Positions 29,695 to 39,821 of a stretch of 64,000 nt of DNA are shown here, in pieces; position 1 is the stretch's first letter; every line of letters begins with the position of its first letter. The translations under genes were made by a program, and so were the position numbers. The notes beneath the pieces were generated by a model. It did no database searches. It saw only the letters and a list, made by a program, of their open reading frames with translations, and had not been told where the DNA came from. Source of the DNA: Histomonas meleagridis (Eukaryota > Parabasalia > Tritrichomonadida > Dientamoebidae); assembly GCA_020186115.1 (NCBI GenBank), contig WSYJ01000016.1, positions 1-64,000 of the forward strand. Reading direction: 5' to 3'.

Positions 29695-31749
29695 TTATTT
29701 TTCATTAGCAATTGGGTTTTCCCAACAATTATCAATATTATCCAATAAATATTGGAATTTTTCTTCTAATTTCCAATCATTTCGATTTTTCATTAATTTA
29801 TAGGCAACATAAATTAATGTTTGGACAAATTCAACATAAACAATTTTAGAATCCAAAAACGAAGTAAAGAATTTTTTAAACTCATTAATTTCATTTTCAT
29901 CAATTTCTTTTGTTATACTGGAAAATTTCAAGAACAACAAAATGTTCATTACATTTAATTTCTCTTCATCTTGAAGAAAACCTTTTTCACTCAAAAACAA
30001 AATCAAATCTCTTACATTCATTAAGCCACAATAATTGGTAATATTTACATCGACATTTGCATCAATTTCAATTGCATTTTCCAAGTTATTCATTTGTATT
30101 ATACTACACCCCGAATTAAAACCAGAAAAAGACACATATAAAAATATCAATTTTTCGGAATATTTTGTTATTATATTATCGAATATTTCATTCGAAATCA
30201 ATTTCCTAAAAATTCCATATTTGTTTTTAGGTTCGATATCATCGACAAAAATATTATTTTCAAGAAATCTCGTGACTTGTAAAACTAATGAATCCATAAA
30301 CTTATCTTTCATTATATAATGCGCAAGATGTACAAAAGATTCGAACAATTGATACAAAAACAAAGTCGCAAATGGATCAGGTTCGAACTTAAATGGATGA
30401 TTACATAATCCATTTAACAACGAATTCTTATACAAAAAAGTTAATGTGTTTAAAGTCGGTTTCTCAAGATTCCATTTGATGATATTATCGGAATCATTCA
30501 AACGAAACTCGTCGCTTAATATTGTGCCTTTTTCTTGAAGAAATCGCCACATTCCAATCATCCGAAGTGCCGTGATCTTTTTGTCATCAGCCCATTGGAT
30601 TTTCGAATATTTTTGATATAACGAACGAAGTTTCGGTAAAAAACGGATATAAACATTACATAATGAACTCATAACTTCATCATATGATTCAGATGAAGTC
30701 AAAAGTCCATCCAGTGAAAAATTTAATGAGATCGATGGTGTGGGTGCATATAACTTACCGTTTTCATAGATGGAACCATCACGAAATTCATTGTTATATA
30801 CTCTGCCATCGCGCGAAGTAAAAATTCCTTTTCCATTTTTTTTGTTATCTTTCCATTCGCCTTTATAAACGGCGCCATTGGCATAATAAAATGAGCCAAA
30901 CCCATTCCGAAGCGAATGAGAAAATGTTCCAAGGTATCGATTCGATTGAACAAATTGAACAGATGGTGATTGAGATGAAAATGCATATACTAATTCACCT
31001 TCTCCACAGATTTCGCCCTCTTCAAAATGACCTATGTAATATGAACCATTGTTACTCCATGTAAATTTGCCTTCACCATGACGTTTACCATGATGCCATT
31101 CTCCATCATAAATATTGCCGTTGGGATAATACATAATTCCATGACCTTCACGTTCACCACTAACAAATTCTCCTTCATAACGATGATGGCAGCCTTCTTC
31201 GCCAAAATAACAAATGCCTTTTCCATGGAATTTACCATTTAACCATTCTCCTGTATAAACAAATGGATGTTCACCATTTTTACGATATGTTCCTGTGCCA
31301 TTACGAACACCATTGACAATTTCACCTTCATATGATGATCCATCATTAAATGTAATTTTTCCTTTTCCTGTAAAATCACCCCAATTAAAAGTACCTGTAT
31401 ATGTAATGCCAAGATCTGCCCATTTGTATGTTCCATTTCCATGTATTATCCCATTTTGCATTTCGCCTTCATATTCATTTCCACTAAAAAATATGATCTT
31501 CCCATCGACTACTGGTGCTTTTGCAAAACATTGTGTAACTGATGAAGAAAAATTAAATCCAAATGGATTTTCAGGTTTATCATCATTTTCTTGATTTTCT
31601 TCAGTTTCTTCTTCAGCTTCATTAGGTGGTGCTTCATTTATATTTTCATCTTCTGGTGTTTTATTTTCTTCTTCCATTTTTAATAACGAATTTCCAAAAG
31701 TGTCAAATGGTGTGCCCCAAATTTTGGTTTTTCTTGCCAAACGATCCAT
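29695..31749 (-). CDS. MORN-repeat protein, RSPH10B-like radial spoke head protein
   Basis: 684 residues, ATG at 31749. Residues about 20-65 are acidic (PEDENINEAPPNEAEEE). About ten MORN repeats (G-x-x-Y-x-G-x-x-x-x-G-x-x-H-G-x-G) fill about 82-335. A C-terminal helical domain follows, with a segment VYIRFLPKLRSLYQKYSKIQ and then MIGMWRFLQEKG at about 405. MORN array plus this helical region with a W-R-F-L motif is the layout of radial spoke head 10 homolog B, a component of the flagellar radial spoke. That fits an organism with several flagella. It is divergently arranged with the WW-RhoGAP gene over about 205 bp. Confidence 0.75.
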   Translation of the reverse strand: MDRLARKTKIWGTPFDTFGNSLLKMEEENKTPEDENINEAPPNEAEEETEENQENDDKPENPFGFNFSSSVTQCFAKAPVVDGKIIFFSGNEYEGEMQNGIIHGNGTYKWADLGITYTGTFNWGDFTGKGKITFNDGSSYEGEIVNGVRNGTGTYRKNGEHPFVYTGEWLNGKFHGKGICYFGEEGCHHRYEGEFVSGEREGHGIMYYPNGNIYDGEWHHGKRHGEGKFTWSNNGSYYIGHFEEGEICGEGELVYAFSSQSPSVQFVQSNRYLGTFSHSLRNGFGSFYYANGAVYKGEWKDNKKNGKGIFTSRDGRVYNNEFRDGSIYENGKLYAPTPSISLNFSLDGLLTSSESYDEVMSSLCNVYIRFLPKLRSLYQKYSKIQWADDKKITALRMIGMWRFLQEKGTILSDEFRLNDSDNIIKWNLEKPTLNTLTFLYKNSLLNGLCNHPFKFEPDPFATLFLYQLFESFVHLAHYIMKDKFMDSLVLQVTRFLENNIFVDDIEPKNKYGIFRKLISNEIFDNIITKYSEKLIFLYVSFSGFNSGCSIIQMNNLENAIEIDANVDVNITNYCGLMNVRDLILFLSEKGFLQDEEKLNVMNILLFLKFSSITKEIDENEINEFKKFFTSFLDSKIVYVEFVQTLIYVAYKLMKNRNDWKLEEKFQYLLDNIDNCWENPIANEK

Positions 31750-31954
31750 TCAAAGTTAACTTTATTTCTCAAGTAATAATTTTATAATTTTTGATATGAT
31801 AACATTCGGTATAAAACCGGTAAAATTTGTGGAACCAAATTCAAAAATTTCTCGTTTGGTCTTTTTTTGAGTGGTTGGTTTTGAAAAAGCTTTTCTTGAA
31901 AATAATTCCAAAAGCTTTTTTTCAGTAAACTATCCAAAACCATATTTAATATTC
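31750..31954. promoter_or_regulatory. Divergent intergenic region (205 bp)
   Basis: Lies between ATG 31749 (minus) and ATG 31955 (plus). A GTATAAAACCGGTAAAA stretch at about 31810-31826 contains an ACCGGT palindrome. The GTG-initiated frame at 31871-31954 is treated as 5' UTR because no ATG is present in it. Confidence 0.45.
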
Positions 31955-33508
31955 ATGGATGAGACATGCACTGTATACTACTTATATAAACATAATGGAG
32001 AACCATATTATTATAATGCAAGAACACATGAAAGAACATGGGATTTTCCCGTTGGTTGTGTTGTTATTGATCCAGAAACTCAGAAATATGTTACTCAACA
32101 AGTAAATCAAACAAGAAGGCGAAACGGTACAGCTTTTAGTCAGAGACAGAAATTTAATAAAGATAATAAAACCAAACATTCTCAAAGTCCCACCACTAAA
32201 GCAGAGCTTATTCCTCCAAATGATTCTAAAAAATCAACACGTTCTAAAACAATTAAAAACAATAATGCTACTGCTATACCAGAAATGAATGAAAAAGTCC
32301 TGATCCAAACATATTGCATGGATAATGGAAAACCTCTTTATTATCCACGTTCATTAGATACCGACGCTATTAACAAAGAAATCGAATTTCTTTTTGATGA
32401 AGTTGTTGAAACAAAGAAAAGTCGAAAATCATCACAACCATTTGTTTTCCAAGATAAACCAATTCAAAATCCGTTTCTCAAAATTGATAAAGCTCATACA
32501 AAAACTGCGTTGGAGATATTCAAAACTGTTCTCAAATATTCTGGGGTAAGAACTTCTAAGAAAGTTGAAGGAACATCAATTTCTTTTATAGCTCTGGTTT
32601 CACAAGATCCTATTCTTATTGATGAAGCATATTTATATCTTCTTAAACAAACAAATACTAAGAAACAAAATGATTCATTCCAAAAAACATTAGAATTATT
32701 TTTATTTTTGGTATCTAATTTTGTTCCTTCTAATAATTTTTTCCCATATATTAGAGGACATATAGCTCGTATCTTTTTTAATGCAATTACAAGAGATATC
32801 AAGAAACTTGCATATTTTATTTATGTTCGATCAACTTCTACATTTTTTTCTGATCAAAAAATTGCTTTTTCTCCTCGAAATGTTTTAGCTGATATAAGTG
32901 TATCAAATAAACAATTTCATGTTTGCTTACATGAAATAATGTGGAATCAACATCAAAAACATTCAAAATATCCAATTCCAATCTTTATGTATAAAATGAT
33001 TGAAGCAATGATTAAAAAAGGCAGCTTACATACGCAAGGAATATTTCGTCTTTCTGGTTGCTTAACTAATTTAGATAACTTTGTTATTAAAGCAGACGAA
33101 GGAAATTATGATTTCCTTGAAGAAATCCAAATTCATGATTTATCCTCATTATTTAAAAAATGGATAAGAAATATTTCTGGCTCTATTATTCCTATTACAC
33201 TTACAAAGAAATTGATGCAAGGTAACAAGGATCAATATATGGAAATTGTTTATGACTTAGATAAAATAAGTAGAAATGTATTAATGTACTTAATAGGCTT
33301 CTTGCAAAAACAGCAACGACATGCAGATGTAACTAAAATGGATAAGGCAAACTTAGCAATCGTGTTTGGACCAAATATTATTGCATCATTGGATGAACAA
33401 ACTGATATAGTGAAAGTTTCAACAATTACAAATGCATTTGTTGAATATTTAATATCAGAATGGGATACTTCGTCGATATACCCATTACAAAAAGTGTTTA
33501 AAGAATAA
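31955..33508 (+). CDS. WW-MyTH4-RhoGAP protein (ARHGAP39/Vilse architecture)
   Basis: 517 residues from ATG 31955; the frame opens earlier at a GTG but has no earlier ATG. Residues 8-32 are a WW domain (GEPYYYNARTHERTWDFP) with the second Trp at 29 and the first replaced by Tyr. About 33-160 is basic and disordered. About 171-305 looks like MyTH4 (NPFLKIDKAHTKTALEIFKTVLKYSG...). About 339-510 is RhoGAP: the arginine-finger motif GIFRLSG (Arg about 364), the helix with SSLFKKWIR (KxxLR-like, L-x-x-L-F-K-x-W-[IL]-R), and NLAIVFGPN. It should switch off Rho/Rac GTPases. The same domain order defines animal ARHGAP39/Vilse and Dictyostelium relatives. Confidence 0.85.
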   Translation: MDETCTVYYLYKHNGEPYYYNARTHERTWDFPVGCVVIDPETQKYVTQQVNQTRRRNGTAFSQRQKFNKDNKTKHSQSPTTKAELIPPNDSKKSTRSKTIKNNNATAIPEMNEKVLIQTYCMDNGKPLYYPRSLDTDAINKEIEFLFDEVVETKKSRKSSQPFVFQDKPIQNPFLKIDKAHTKTALEIFKTVLKYSGVRTSKKVEGTSISFIALVSQDPILIDEAYLYLLKQTNTKKQNDSFQKTLELFLFLVSNFVPSNNFFPYIRGHIARIFFNAITRDIKKLAYFIYVRSTSTFFSDQKIAFSPRNVLADISVSNKQFHVCLHEIMWNQHQKHSKYPIPIFMYKMIEAMIKKGSLHTQGIFRLSGCLTNLDNFVIKADEGNYDFLEEIQIHDLSSLFKKWIRNISGSIIPITLTKKLMQGNKDQYMEIVYDLDKISRNVLMYLIGFLQKQQRHADVTKMDKANLAIVFGPNIIASLDEQTDIVKVSTITNAFVEYLISEWDTSSIYPLQKVFKE

Positions 33509-33725
33509 CTAATATGTTATTAAAATTTTTGAACATGATAATTTTTTATATTTAGTAAAATAAAGTGAACTTGGATCCAACCAAGTTTTTATGAAAAAGT
33601 CTGAGTTATTGTCAGAAAAGTTTGAAAAAGTTAATTTGATTCTTTCTAATTTAAAATCATTAATAACACCAATTATAATTTGAAAATTTAAGCTTATACT
33701 ACCTATAAAATCGTGTAAACCGAAA

Positions 33726-33798
33726 GGGACTCTAGCTCACCTGGGAGAGCACACGACTGAAGATCGTGAGGTACGTGGTTCGAGTCCGCGGAGTCCCA
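33726..33798 (+). tRNA. tRNA-Phe (anticodon GAA)
   Basis: A full 73-nt cloverleaf: acceptor GGGACTC (33726-33732) pairs with GAGTCCC (33791-33797), discriminator A at 33798. D arm GCTC...GAGC, anticodon arm CACGA-CTGAAGA-TCGTG with GAA in the centre, variable loop AGGTA, T arm CGTGG-TTCGAGT-CCGCG (one wobble G-C/G-T type pair). Internal A and B boxes for RNA polymerase III are in place. There is no intron and no encoded CCA. Confidence 0.98.
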
Positions 33799-33799
33799 A

Positions 33800-33811
33800 T
33801 TTTTTCTTTTT
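33800..33811 (+). terminator. RNA polymerase III terminator
   Basis: Two T-runs (six and five T) separated by a single C directly follow the tRNA-Phe discriminator base. This is the standard Pol III stop signal. Confidence 0.8.
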
Positions 33812-33947
33812 CGATATGCCTTGAAATATAGTCAATTATTTTTTGATCGTTCATGACCAGGAAACTTTTTGAGGTCTTCAACAGGAACTTTTCTGTCAAA
33901 AAGTGTATTCCGAAGTCAGCAATTTCGACGGTTAGTATTATCTTTGG

Positions 33948-34661
33948 ATGGTTTCTAAGGTATATATTCGTGTGAAGCAAATCCAAAATGTTAGCCAAGA
34001 AGCAACACACTTGTGGTATGGCCCAACTTCATCATCTTTAAAGTCATTAAAAATTAAACCAAAAAATGGTCTTATCACATTAACCCAAGTCATGACTTAT
34101 GACATAAAGAAACCAATAAAAACTCTGGTTGAGTTTACACTTAAGAAAGGTAGTATGATCCTTAATTCTCTTATTCTTCCATTATCATGGTTCCCTCACA
34201 ACCAATTTGTTTCAGATTGGTTCCCAATGAGAGATGCAAAGAACCCTAATGCTTGTGTAATGGCACAAATTGATGTTCAAATTACTGACACAGGAATTCA
34301 TGCATTTCAAGCTCCTCCTGGTTATCTCTTAGTTGCCCCTGCTTGGAATAGACCAGGCATTCCAGCAGTACCACCAAGTCCTCCACCACAACCAGGAGCT
34401 CCACCATCTAATCAACCAGGATATTACATTTGGTCACCACCTCCAGCTCCACAAGCGTATCCACCTCAACAAGGTTATCCACCACAACAAGGCTATCCTC
34501 CACAACAAGGTTATCCACCTCAGCAAGGATATCCTCCACAACAAGGATATCCACCTCAACAACCAATGTATCCTCCACAAGGTCAGCAACCTGCTGTATA
34601 TAATTCACCACAAGGACAACAACAACCACAATATCCAAAGGTTGAACCAATTCCAAAGTAG
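33948..34661 (+). CDS. C2-like domain protein with YPPQQG-repeat tail
   Basis: 237 residues, ATG at 33948. Residues about 1-112 form a beta-rich C2-like domain (MVSKVYIRVKQIQNV..., WFPMRDAKNPNACVMAQIDVQI), the usual start of small C2 proteins that bind membranes. From about 125 the chain is Pro/Gln-rich, with six perfect YPPQQG repeats and a seventh ending in P, then a Q-rich tail. C2 plus YPxxG-type tails is common in parabasalids and plants and suggests a calcium- or lipid-dependent membrane adaptor. Acidic calcium ligands are not obvious, so calcium binding is uncertain. Confidence 0.75.
   Translation: MVSKVYIRVKQIQNVSQEATHLWYGPTSSSLKSLKIKPKNGLITLTQVMTYDIKKPIKTLVEFTLKKGSMILNSLILPLSWFPHNQFVSDWFPMRDAKNPNACVMAQIDVQITDTGIHAFQAPPGYLLVAPAWNRPGIPAVPPSPPPQPGAPPSNQPGYYIWSPPPAPQAYPPQQGYPPQQGYPPQQGYPPQQGYPPQQGYPPQQPMYPPQGQQPAVYNSPQGQQQPQYPKVEPIPK
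34458..34583 (+). repeat. 18-bp tandem repeat coding YPPQQG
   Basis: Seven tandem 18-bp units in frame inside the C2-like gene. Units differ at synonymous positions (CCA/CCT, GGT/GGC/GGA), which shows selection on the peptide or old divergence rather than recent slippage. Confidence 0.9.
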
Positions 34662-34782
34662 ACAACTCCAAAAGGTTTATCAATAAACTTCAACTTCAAT
34701 AATTTTATTCTTCATCTTTGATGACCGTTTACCAATTCAGTAAAAAGTGACAGCGAAACGGTTTGGTCGTTCCTTTTTGTGG

Positions 34783-35310
34783 ATGCTCAAGAACTACGAA
34801 GTTATTGCAAGGCCACTTCCAACTGAGGCAGTTCCAAACCCAGCTGCTATCCGTGTTCAAGTTTTTGCACCTGATGAAGTTATCGCAAAGTCAAAATTCT
34901 GGGGAGTTGCAAGACGTATCGCTCGTCTGAAGAAGTCTCATGGTGAAATCCTCGCTGTCAAGCATGTCATCGAACCAGAACCAGAACGTGTAAAGAACTA
35001 TGGAATTTGGTTAACATATCGTGCAACAAATTCAATCAACAACATTTATAAGGAATTCCGTGACACAACAACAGAGGGTGCTGTACTCCGCCTCTACCAA
35101 GAAATGGCTGGAACACATAATGTTCAAGCTAAGAACATCTCAATCATTCGTGTTAGCGAAATCAAAGATGAGGATGTTGTTCACCATAACCTTCGTATGT
35201 TCCTTAACAACAATGTCAAGTTCCCAATCCTTAAGAGAGAAATTCGCCCAGCACATGCTTCACAAAAGAAGATTCTCTCCACCAAACGTCCAACTGTTTG
35301 TGGATTCTAA
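34783..35310 (+). CDS. RPL18A: 60S ribosomal protein eL20 (L18a)
   Basis: 175 residues from ATG 34783 (MLKNYEVIARPLPTE), which aligns with the usual eL20 start [K/H]-x-Y-x-V-x-G-R-x-L-P-T; the frame continues upstream to a GTG at 34747 but that adds residues foreign to the family. Diagnostic segments: RVQVFAPDEVIAKSKFW, the basic KKSHGEI, NYGIWLTYRA, EFRDTTTEGAV, VKFPILKREIRP and a C-terminus with KRPTVCGF. Length matches the family (172-176). Codon use is more GC-rich than its neighbours, as expected for a highly expressed gene. AAAAAGTGA lies about 33 bp upstream. Confidence 0.97.
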   Translation: MLKNYEVIARPLPTEAVPNPAAIRVQVFAPDEVIAKSKFWGVARRIARLKKSHGEILAVKHVIEPEPERVKNYGIWLTYRATNSINNIYKEFRDTTTEGAVLRLYQEMAGTHNVQAKNISIIRVSEIKDEDVVHHNLRMFLNNNVKFPILKREIRPAHASQKKILSTKRPTVCGF

Positions 35311-35797
35311 ACACAATCATTTAAATAATTTTTTTTTTTTTCATTTTTTTAAATTCACTAACTTGTTAATCGAATTTTGAATTTCATAATTACTTAAAAA
35401 ATGCTTAGTTTTAATCTTATCGTTTTCTTTTGAATAGTATTCAATCATTAATACTATTCAAAATAACTTAATCAATTTTTCTTGAAATTTTTGATTATCA
35501 ATTCGTCACCAAAAAAAAATTGAAGATTTTCTTTTGATATCGCAACGATAAAAAAATTTTTATTATATCACAAACAGTATCGAAATCGATTTTGGCAATA
35601 AAAATACTGCCATTTCGAAATTTTTGGTTCACATCATCTGCGTTTATGACGGCGTAGATAAGGTTCTCAAACCCGTTTATTCATTCAAAATTGAAAGCAT
35701 TATATTGCAATATAATTATATTGCTCCTGATAAGCGATAAAACACCAATATTCAATAGAAAATTGAGAAGTTAACTTTTTCGCTCAAAAGTGACAAA
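35311..35797. other. Intergenic region before the Rap/Ral-GAP gene
   Basis: 487 bp, AT-rich, no coding sequence. A CTCAAAAGTGAC element ends 4 bp before the ATG at 35798. TTCAAAATTGAA at about 35686-35697 is a short perfect palindrome related to the TCAAAATTGAA core of the 743 and 4821 blocks. Confidence 0.4.
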
Positions 35798-38700
35798 ATG
35801 CCTAGTTCTCCCTTCAAGAATATTATTAAGACTATCAATACAGACAAGAATTTTAATGTCGAATCTTTCTTATCGAATGAATTTGGATCCTTATGGGGAT
35901 TATTTTATGATTATATCCAAAAATTAGCAACTACACCAACAAAAGATAGTTTGTTTAAACGTAATAAGTTTTCTGACTTAAAAGGTATATATAATGCACT
36001 TCAAAAGATTCTACCAGAAACAAAAGGTTTTCATTATAAAGATGAATTTCTCTTTTTAATCAATAAAGTTTTTGCAAACTTTTTCCATCCAGATACATCC
36101 GCACCAATAAGAACTCAAATGATGGAATTCTTTTTCACGATAATTTCCAAATTACCACAAGAAAAAATAGATATCTTATCAGGAGCCTTAAATCTCATTG
36201 TACCATATTCACGATTTTCATCGACTGATAATGGTGTCAAGAAAATGAAATCATATCTTATTGAAACAATTCAACCAGTACCAATAATTGATCCATCAGC
36301 ACCAGCAGGAACTCAAGATGATTGTATTACTGATCTTAAGCGTTTTCTTCAATTTATTAAAGAAAACTGGACCAATAGTTCCATTAATACCATACGAATA
36401 ATTAATGAGTATGTTTTAGATGTAATATTCAAAGGTGTTTTACCTGAATATGTATCATCACCTAATTCACAAGGATTTTCAAGCTTACCCCCATATAACA
36501 TTTATCATACTGTATTAGAATTTTTCTCATCAATCATTACATCAATGTTTAACTTCACTGATTTTCTCAGTTATGGTCGTAATAGTCGTTTAATGTTAGG
36601 TATTGTTGGATTATCTGAGAATTATAAGAGCAACATTGACTATTTAACCGCCATAGAAATTTTGACGAATATTTACACTTCAAACAATTACATTGAAATC
36701 ATTCAATCAGACGAAAGCGGCAACTTTTTCTATGAAATTTGTACAGTTTACATCAAAATTGTATCGTCAGTTTTGAATGAAATGAAACCAGAAAGCAACT
36801 TAACGGCCACCGACAAATTCATTCAAATAAGTTATTTATTTATCTCTAATTATATTTCTAGTACGACCATGTCCTTAGGCGATAACAAAGCCATTGAAAT
36901 CATCTACAAGTTATTTCTCGATAATACCAAATATATGAAATCATTAGCATTAATCTTAATATTAATATTAAATCATTTTATATCCAATCAAAATTGGTCA
37001 GAAGCCATTTGGAGTAAGTTAAGTTATTTAATAGTTAGTAATGATACATTATCAGCAATGGCAGCACACTACGCACAATATTTAGCTGTTTATTCATTTC
37101 CATATGAGTTCGAAATCAACTTTGAGAAAGCTAAAGGTGTTTGTATGAATCATCAACGCCGTAAACAACGAACTAAACAAGCGACGCCACATGATTTCAT
37201 AGCTGAGAACATTGAACAAATTGTCAAATTCCCCGCAGACTTTGTCCATCAAAACATTAAAGCATATTATGAACCATTTTCTAAGTATGACGATTTAATC
37301 TCAAAGATACCAATTGTCCCATTAACATTTCAAGACAAAGAAATCATTCGCTCGATCATTATCTCATTTTTAGATATCTTTAGTAAGTATAATAATTATG
37401 AAAGTACAAATCAACAAGAGAATTGTTTTGCAATTAATATATCGTTTTGTCAAATGTTATCGAAACTTCGATATATTCCAAATGATATACATTTTAATCG
37501 AGCTGCAGCATATTCATTATGTTCACGACGATTATTTAATGCGATATTATCACAAAATAATATTCATATACGGAAAATGGCGTTTACGATTTTAAGTGAT
37601 TTAATTAATTTGATTGAAATCGAACAATATTTAACAAACATTGATTATTCCAATTGGTATGCGTCATTAATTATAATGATGTTATCTAAATTTGAAGAAT
37701 GTCGAACAATGGGATTTAATTCTTCAGTCTTAACAATCCAAAAATCATTTGAAGGTTCATCGATGTTAATTAATATTATGTTAAATTTATGTGAAGAAAA
37801 GTTAATACCTATTAATGAATCATATATTTCATTTATATCATCAATACCATTATTTCAAGTTACATCGACATTTCCAAATAATTATATTAAATCAATTATA
37901 AACTTAATTAATAGTGAGAAAAATAATTATATTAATAATTATGAAAATATATTTAATGGAGTTAATTCACGTGAAAGATGTATTAAGTTAATAATGCAAT
38001 TACAATTTACGAATAATTGGAGTTTAATATTACCTGCATATAGTGTATTAATAGCAGATGAATTCTCTCAGCCTCAACAAAACCCAAATGTATTCATTAA
38101 TATATTAAATTATTTACTCGAAGCTTTGTTTAATGAATCATTTGAAGCAATACTTACTATACGTTCAATGTTAATGTATTCTGATAGTTTATCCGAATTA
38201 ATACCAAAAGAATTTTTAAGTTTCATTGAAAAGATATCCGAATTCACAACAAAAATCGATGAAAAAGATATAACAAAAGAATCATTTCATTTCTATTTGA
38301 TACAATTAGTAGCATATTTATATATTTATAATTATAAAATTACTCATACTTCAAATTCTTATCAACAATTTGCCGAATTTTTAATATCAGCAAAGAAGAA
38401 ATCATTTTCAAATAATATAATTAATTTGATTAATAACTTAATATCATTGTTATCGATATATTATGGAGGATATCCATTCCCTCAAACTAATTCATTCCCA
38501 ACTCATATCCAACCAACTGTAAATAAAAATAGTAATAATGTGAAACCTGAATTATTCTCGACTTTAGAAACAGTAATTCATCCATATTATAATGATAATA
38601 ATGAAGTCGAAGTCGCTTTCCAAGGTAACTCTGGTAACTTCGTATGGAAATTTAAAGAAATCGATGACTTGTTATATCAAGAACAAGAACAATTAACAAT

Positions 38701-39790
38701 AAATATACCAATAACTGATGATAAGGATTATACTTTGATACAAAGTGATGAAGAAAAAGAATATGTAAACGTATTCAACCAATTACTGGAAGATTATAAA
38801 CAAGAATTCGATGACCAATCATTCGAAATGGATATATTCCCTCTAGATAATGAACAACTTAACGCTAACATTCAACAAATCGAATCTTTCGAAAATATCA
38901 TTAATAATCAAAATGATAATAAAATTTCTTTCCCTTACCCAGTCATTGGTGCAACGTCACCTTTGGCTGGTGCACTTACTGCTTGCGGTAGATATCCGCT
39001 CGGTCATCCTGAAAACTTCCAACGTGTTGACTCACAATACATTGACAACATTGAAAAAATTCAAAAGCAAAATCATCGGTTGGGCATCAAAATTGGGGTG
39101 GTCTTCATCGGCCCTAACGTTGACAATCAAAATCAAATCCTTGCCACCACTTTTGAAGAGACAAGTCCACATTTCAGAGAGTTCGTTACCGGTTTGGGGT
39201 GGCCCATAGAACTTAAGTCACATGTCGGTTATGACGGCGGTTTGGACTTACAACGGAATGGAAAAACATCAATTTATTATGCGAACTTTACCGATGAAAT
39301 AATGTTTCATATTGCACCTTTATTGCCAACTGATCCTAAGGATGACCAACAAATTTATAAGAAACGACATATTGGTAATGATCATATTCATATTGTATGG
39401 TGTGAACAAGGAAGAGACTACGATATCACAACAATCACGTCACAATTTAACCAAGCGCACATAGTGATATATCCGCTGCAAACAGGGCTCTTCCACGTAG
39501 ACATCCATTGGAGAAAGGATTTGGGGTGGTTCGGACCGTTAAGGTATTCAATTGTTGTCAACAAGACGGTTTTGCCATCGCTCATCAGAGAAACAGCAGT
39601 TTCGGCAATGAAGTCATTTTATTACTCACAAGAAGTTACGAAGTACGCATCACCTCAAAATGAAATCGCAAAGACGTTGCTGACAGTGATACCAAAGACT
39701 GACAAGAAGAAGGAAAAGAAAGACGCAACCGATAAAGGAGTAATGGAATCATTGGAAATGCTGATGAGAATAGCACAGCCAATACAATGA
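35798..39790 (+). CDS. Rap/Ral-GAP domain protein (RalGAP/tuberin type)
   Basis: 1330 residues, ATG at 35798. Residues about 1-970 are helical-repeat-like, as in RalGAP-alpha and tuberin. The C-terminal GAP domain (about 1085-1290) shows the diagnostic series: LGIKIGVVFIGPNVDNQNQIL, FREFVTGLGWPIEL, GGLD, EIMFHIAPLLPTD, and the catalytic KKRHIGNDHIHIVW with the asparagine thumb N1194, followed by TITSQFNQAHIVIYP. It should stimulate GTP hydrolysis on a Rap/Ral/Rheb-type GTPase. The last 40 residues are Lys-rich (KTDKKKEKKDATDK). A 109-bp tandem repeat begins 32 bp after the stop. Confidence 0.9.
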   Translation: MPSSPFKNIIKTINTDKNFNVESFLSNEFGSLWGLFYDYIQKLATTPTKDSLFKRNKFSDLKGIYNALQKILPETKGFHYKDEFLFLINKVFANFFHPDTSAPIRTQMMEFFFTIISKLPQEKIDILSGALNLIVPYSRFSSTDNGVKKMKSYLIETIQPVPIIDPSAPAGTQDDCITDLKRFLQFIKENWTNSSINTIRIINEYVLDVIFKGVLPEYVSSPNSQGFSSLPPYNIYHTVLEFFSSIITSMFNFTDFLSYGRNSRLMLGIVGLSENYKSNIDYLTAIEILTNIYTSNNYIEIIQSDESGNFFYEICTVYIKIVSSVLNEMKPESNLTATDKFIQISYLFISNYISSTTMSLGDNKAIEIIYKLFLDNTKYMKSLALILILILNHFISNQNWSEAIWSKLSYLIVSNDTLSAMAAHYAQYLAVYSFPYEFEINFEKAKGVCMNHQRRKQRTKQATPHDFIAENIEQIVKFPADFVHQNIKAYYEPFSKYDDLISKIPIVPLTFQDKEIIRSIIISFLDIFSKYNNYESTNQQENCFAINISFCQMLSKLRYIPNDIHFNRAAAYSLCSRRLFNAILSQNNIHIRKMAFTILSDLINLIEIEQYLTNIDYSNWYASLIIMMLSKFEECRTMGFNSSVLTIQKSFEGSSMLINIMLNLCEEKLIPINESYISFISSIPLFQVTSTFPNNYIKSIINLINSEKNNYINNYENIFNGVNSRERCIKLIMQLQFTNNWSLILPAYSVLIADEFSQPQQNPNVFINILNYLLEALFNESFEAILTIRSMLMYSDSLSELIPKEFLSFIEKISEFTTKIDEKDITKESFHFYLIQLVAYLYIYNYKITHTSNSYQQFAEFLISAKKKSFSNNIINLINNLISLLSIYYGGYPFPQTNSFPTHIQPTVNKNSNNVKPELFSTLETVIHPYYNDNNEVEVAFQGNSGNFVWKFKEIDDLLYQEQEQLTINIPITDDKDYTLIQSDEEKEYVNVFNQLLEDYKQEFDDQSFEMDIFPLDNEQLNANIQQIESFENIINNQNDNKISFPYPVIGATSPLAGALTACGRYPLGHPENFQRVDSQYIDNIEKIQKQNHRLGIKIGVVFIGPNVDNQNQILATTFEETSPHFREFVTGLGWPIELKSHVGYDGGLDLQRNGKTSIYYANFTDEIMFHIAPLLPTDPKDDQQIYKKRHIGNDHIHIVWCEQGRDYDITTITSQFNQAHIVIYPLQTGLFHVDIHWRKDLGWFGPLRYSIVVNKTVLPSLIRETAVSAMKSFYYSQEVTKYASPQNEIAKTLLTVIPKTDKKKEKKDATDKGVMESLEMLMRIAQPIQ

Positions 39791-39821
39791 CAGTAAACAA
39801 CTTAACAAAACTTTTCGATGT

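Noticed and set aside
30723-31594. Additional open frames inside the MORN gene
   Set aside because: They arise from the repeated GGA/AAT-rich MORN codons and show no motif of their own; the 684-residue frame explains the region.
31871-31954. Upstream extension of the RhoGAP gene from a GTG
   Set aside because: No ATG in this part, and the WW domain begins just after the ATG at 31955, so no domain is lost.
34333-34686. Overlapping frames in the YPPQQG repeat
   Set aside because: The 18-bp repeat keeps all frames open. Third-position variation follows the YPPQQG frame only.
34747-34782. Upstream extension of eL20 from a GTG
   Set aside because: The family starts at the LKNYEVIARPLP segment; the ATG at 34783 matches this exactly.
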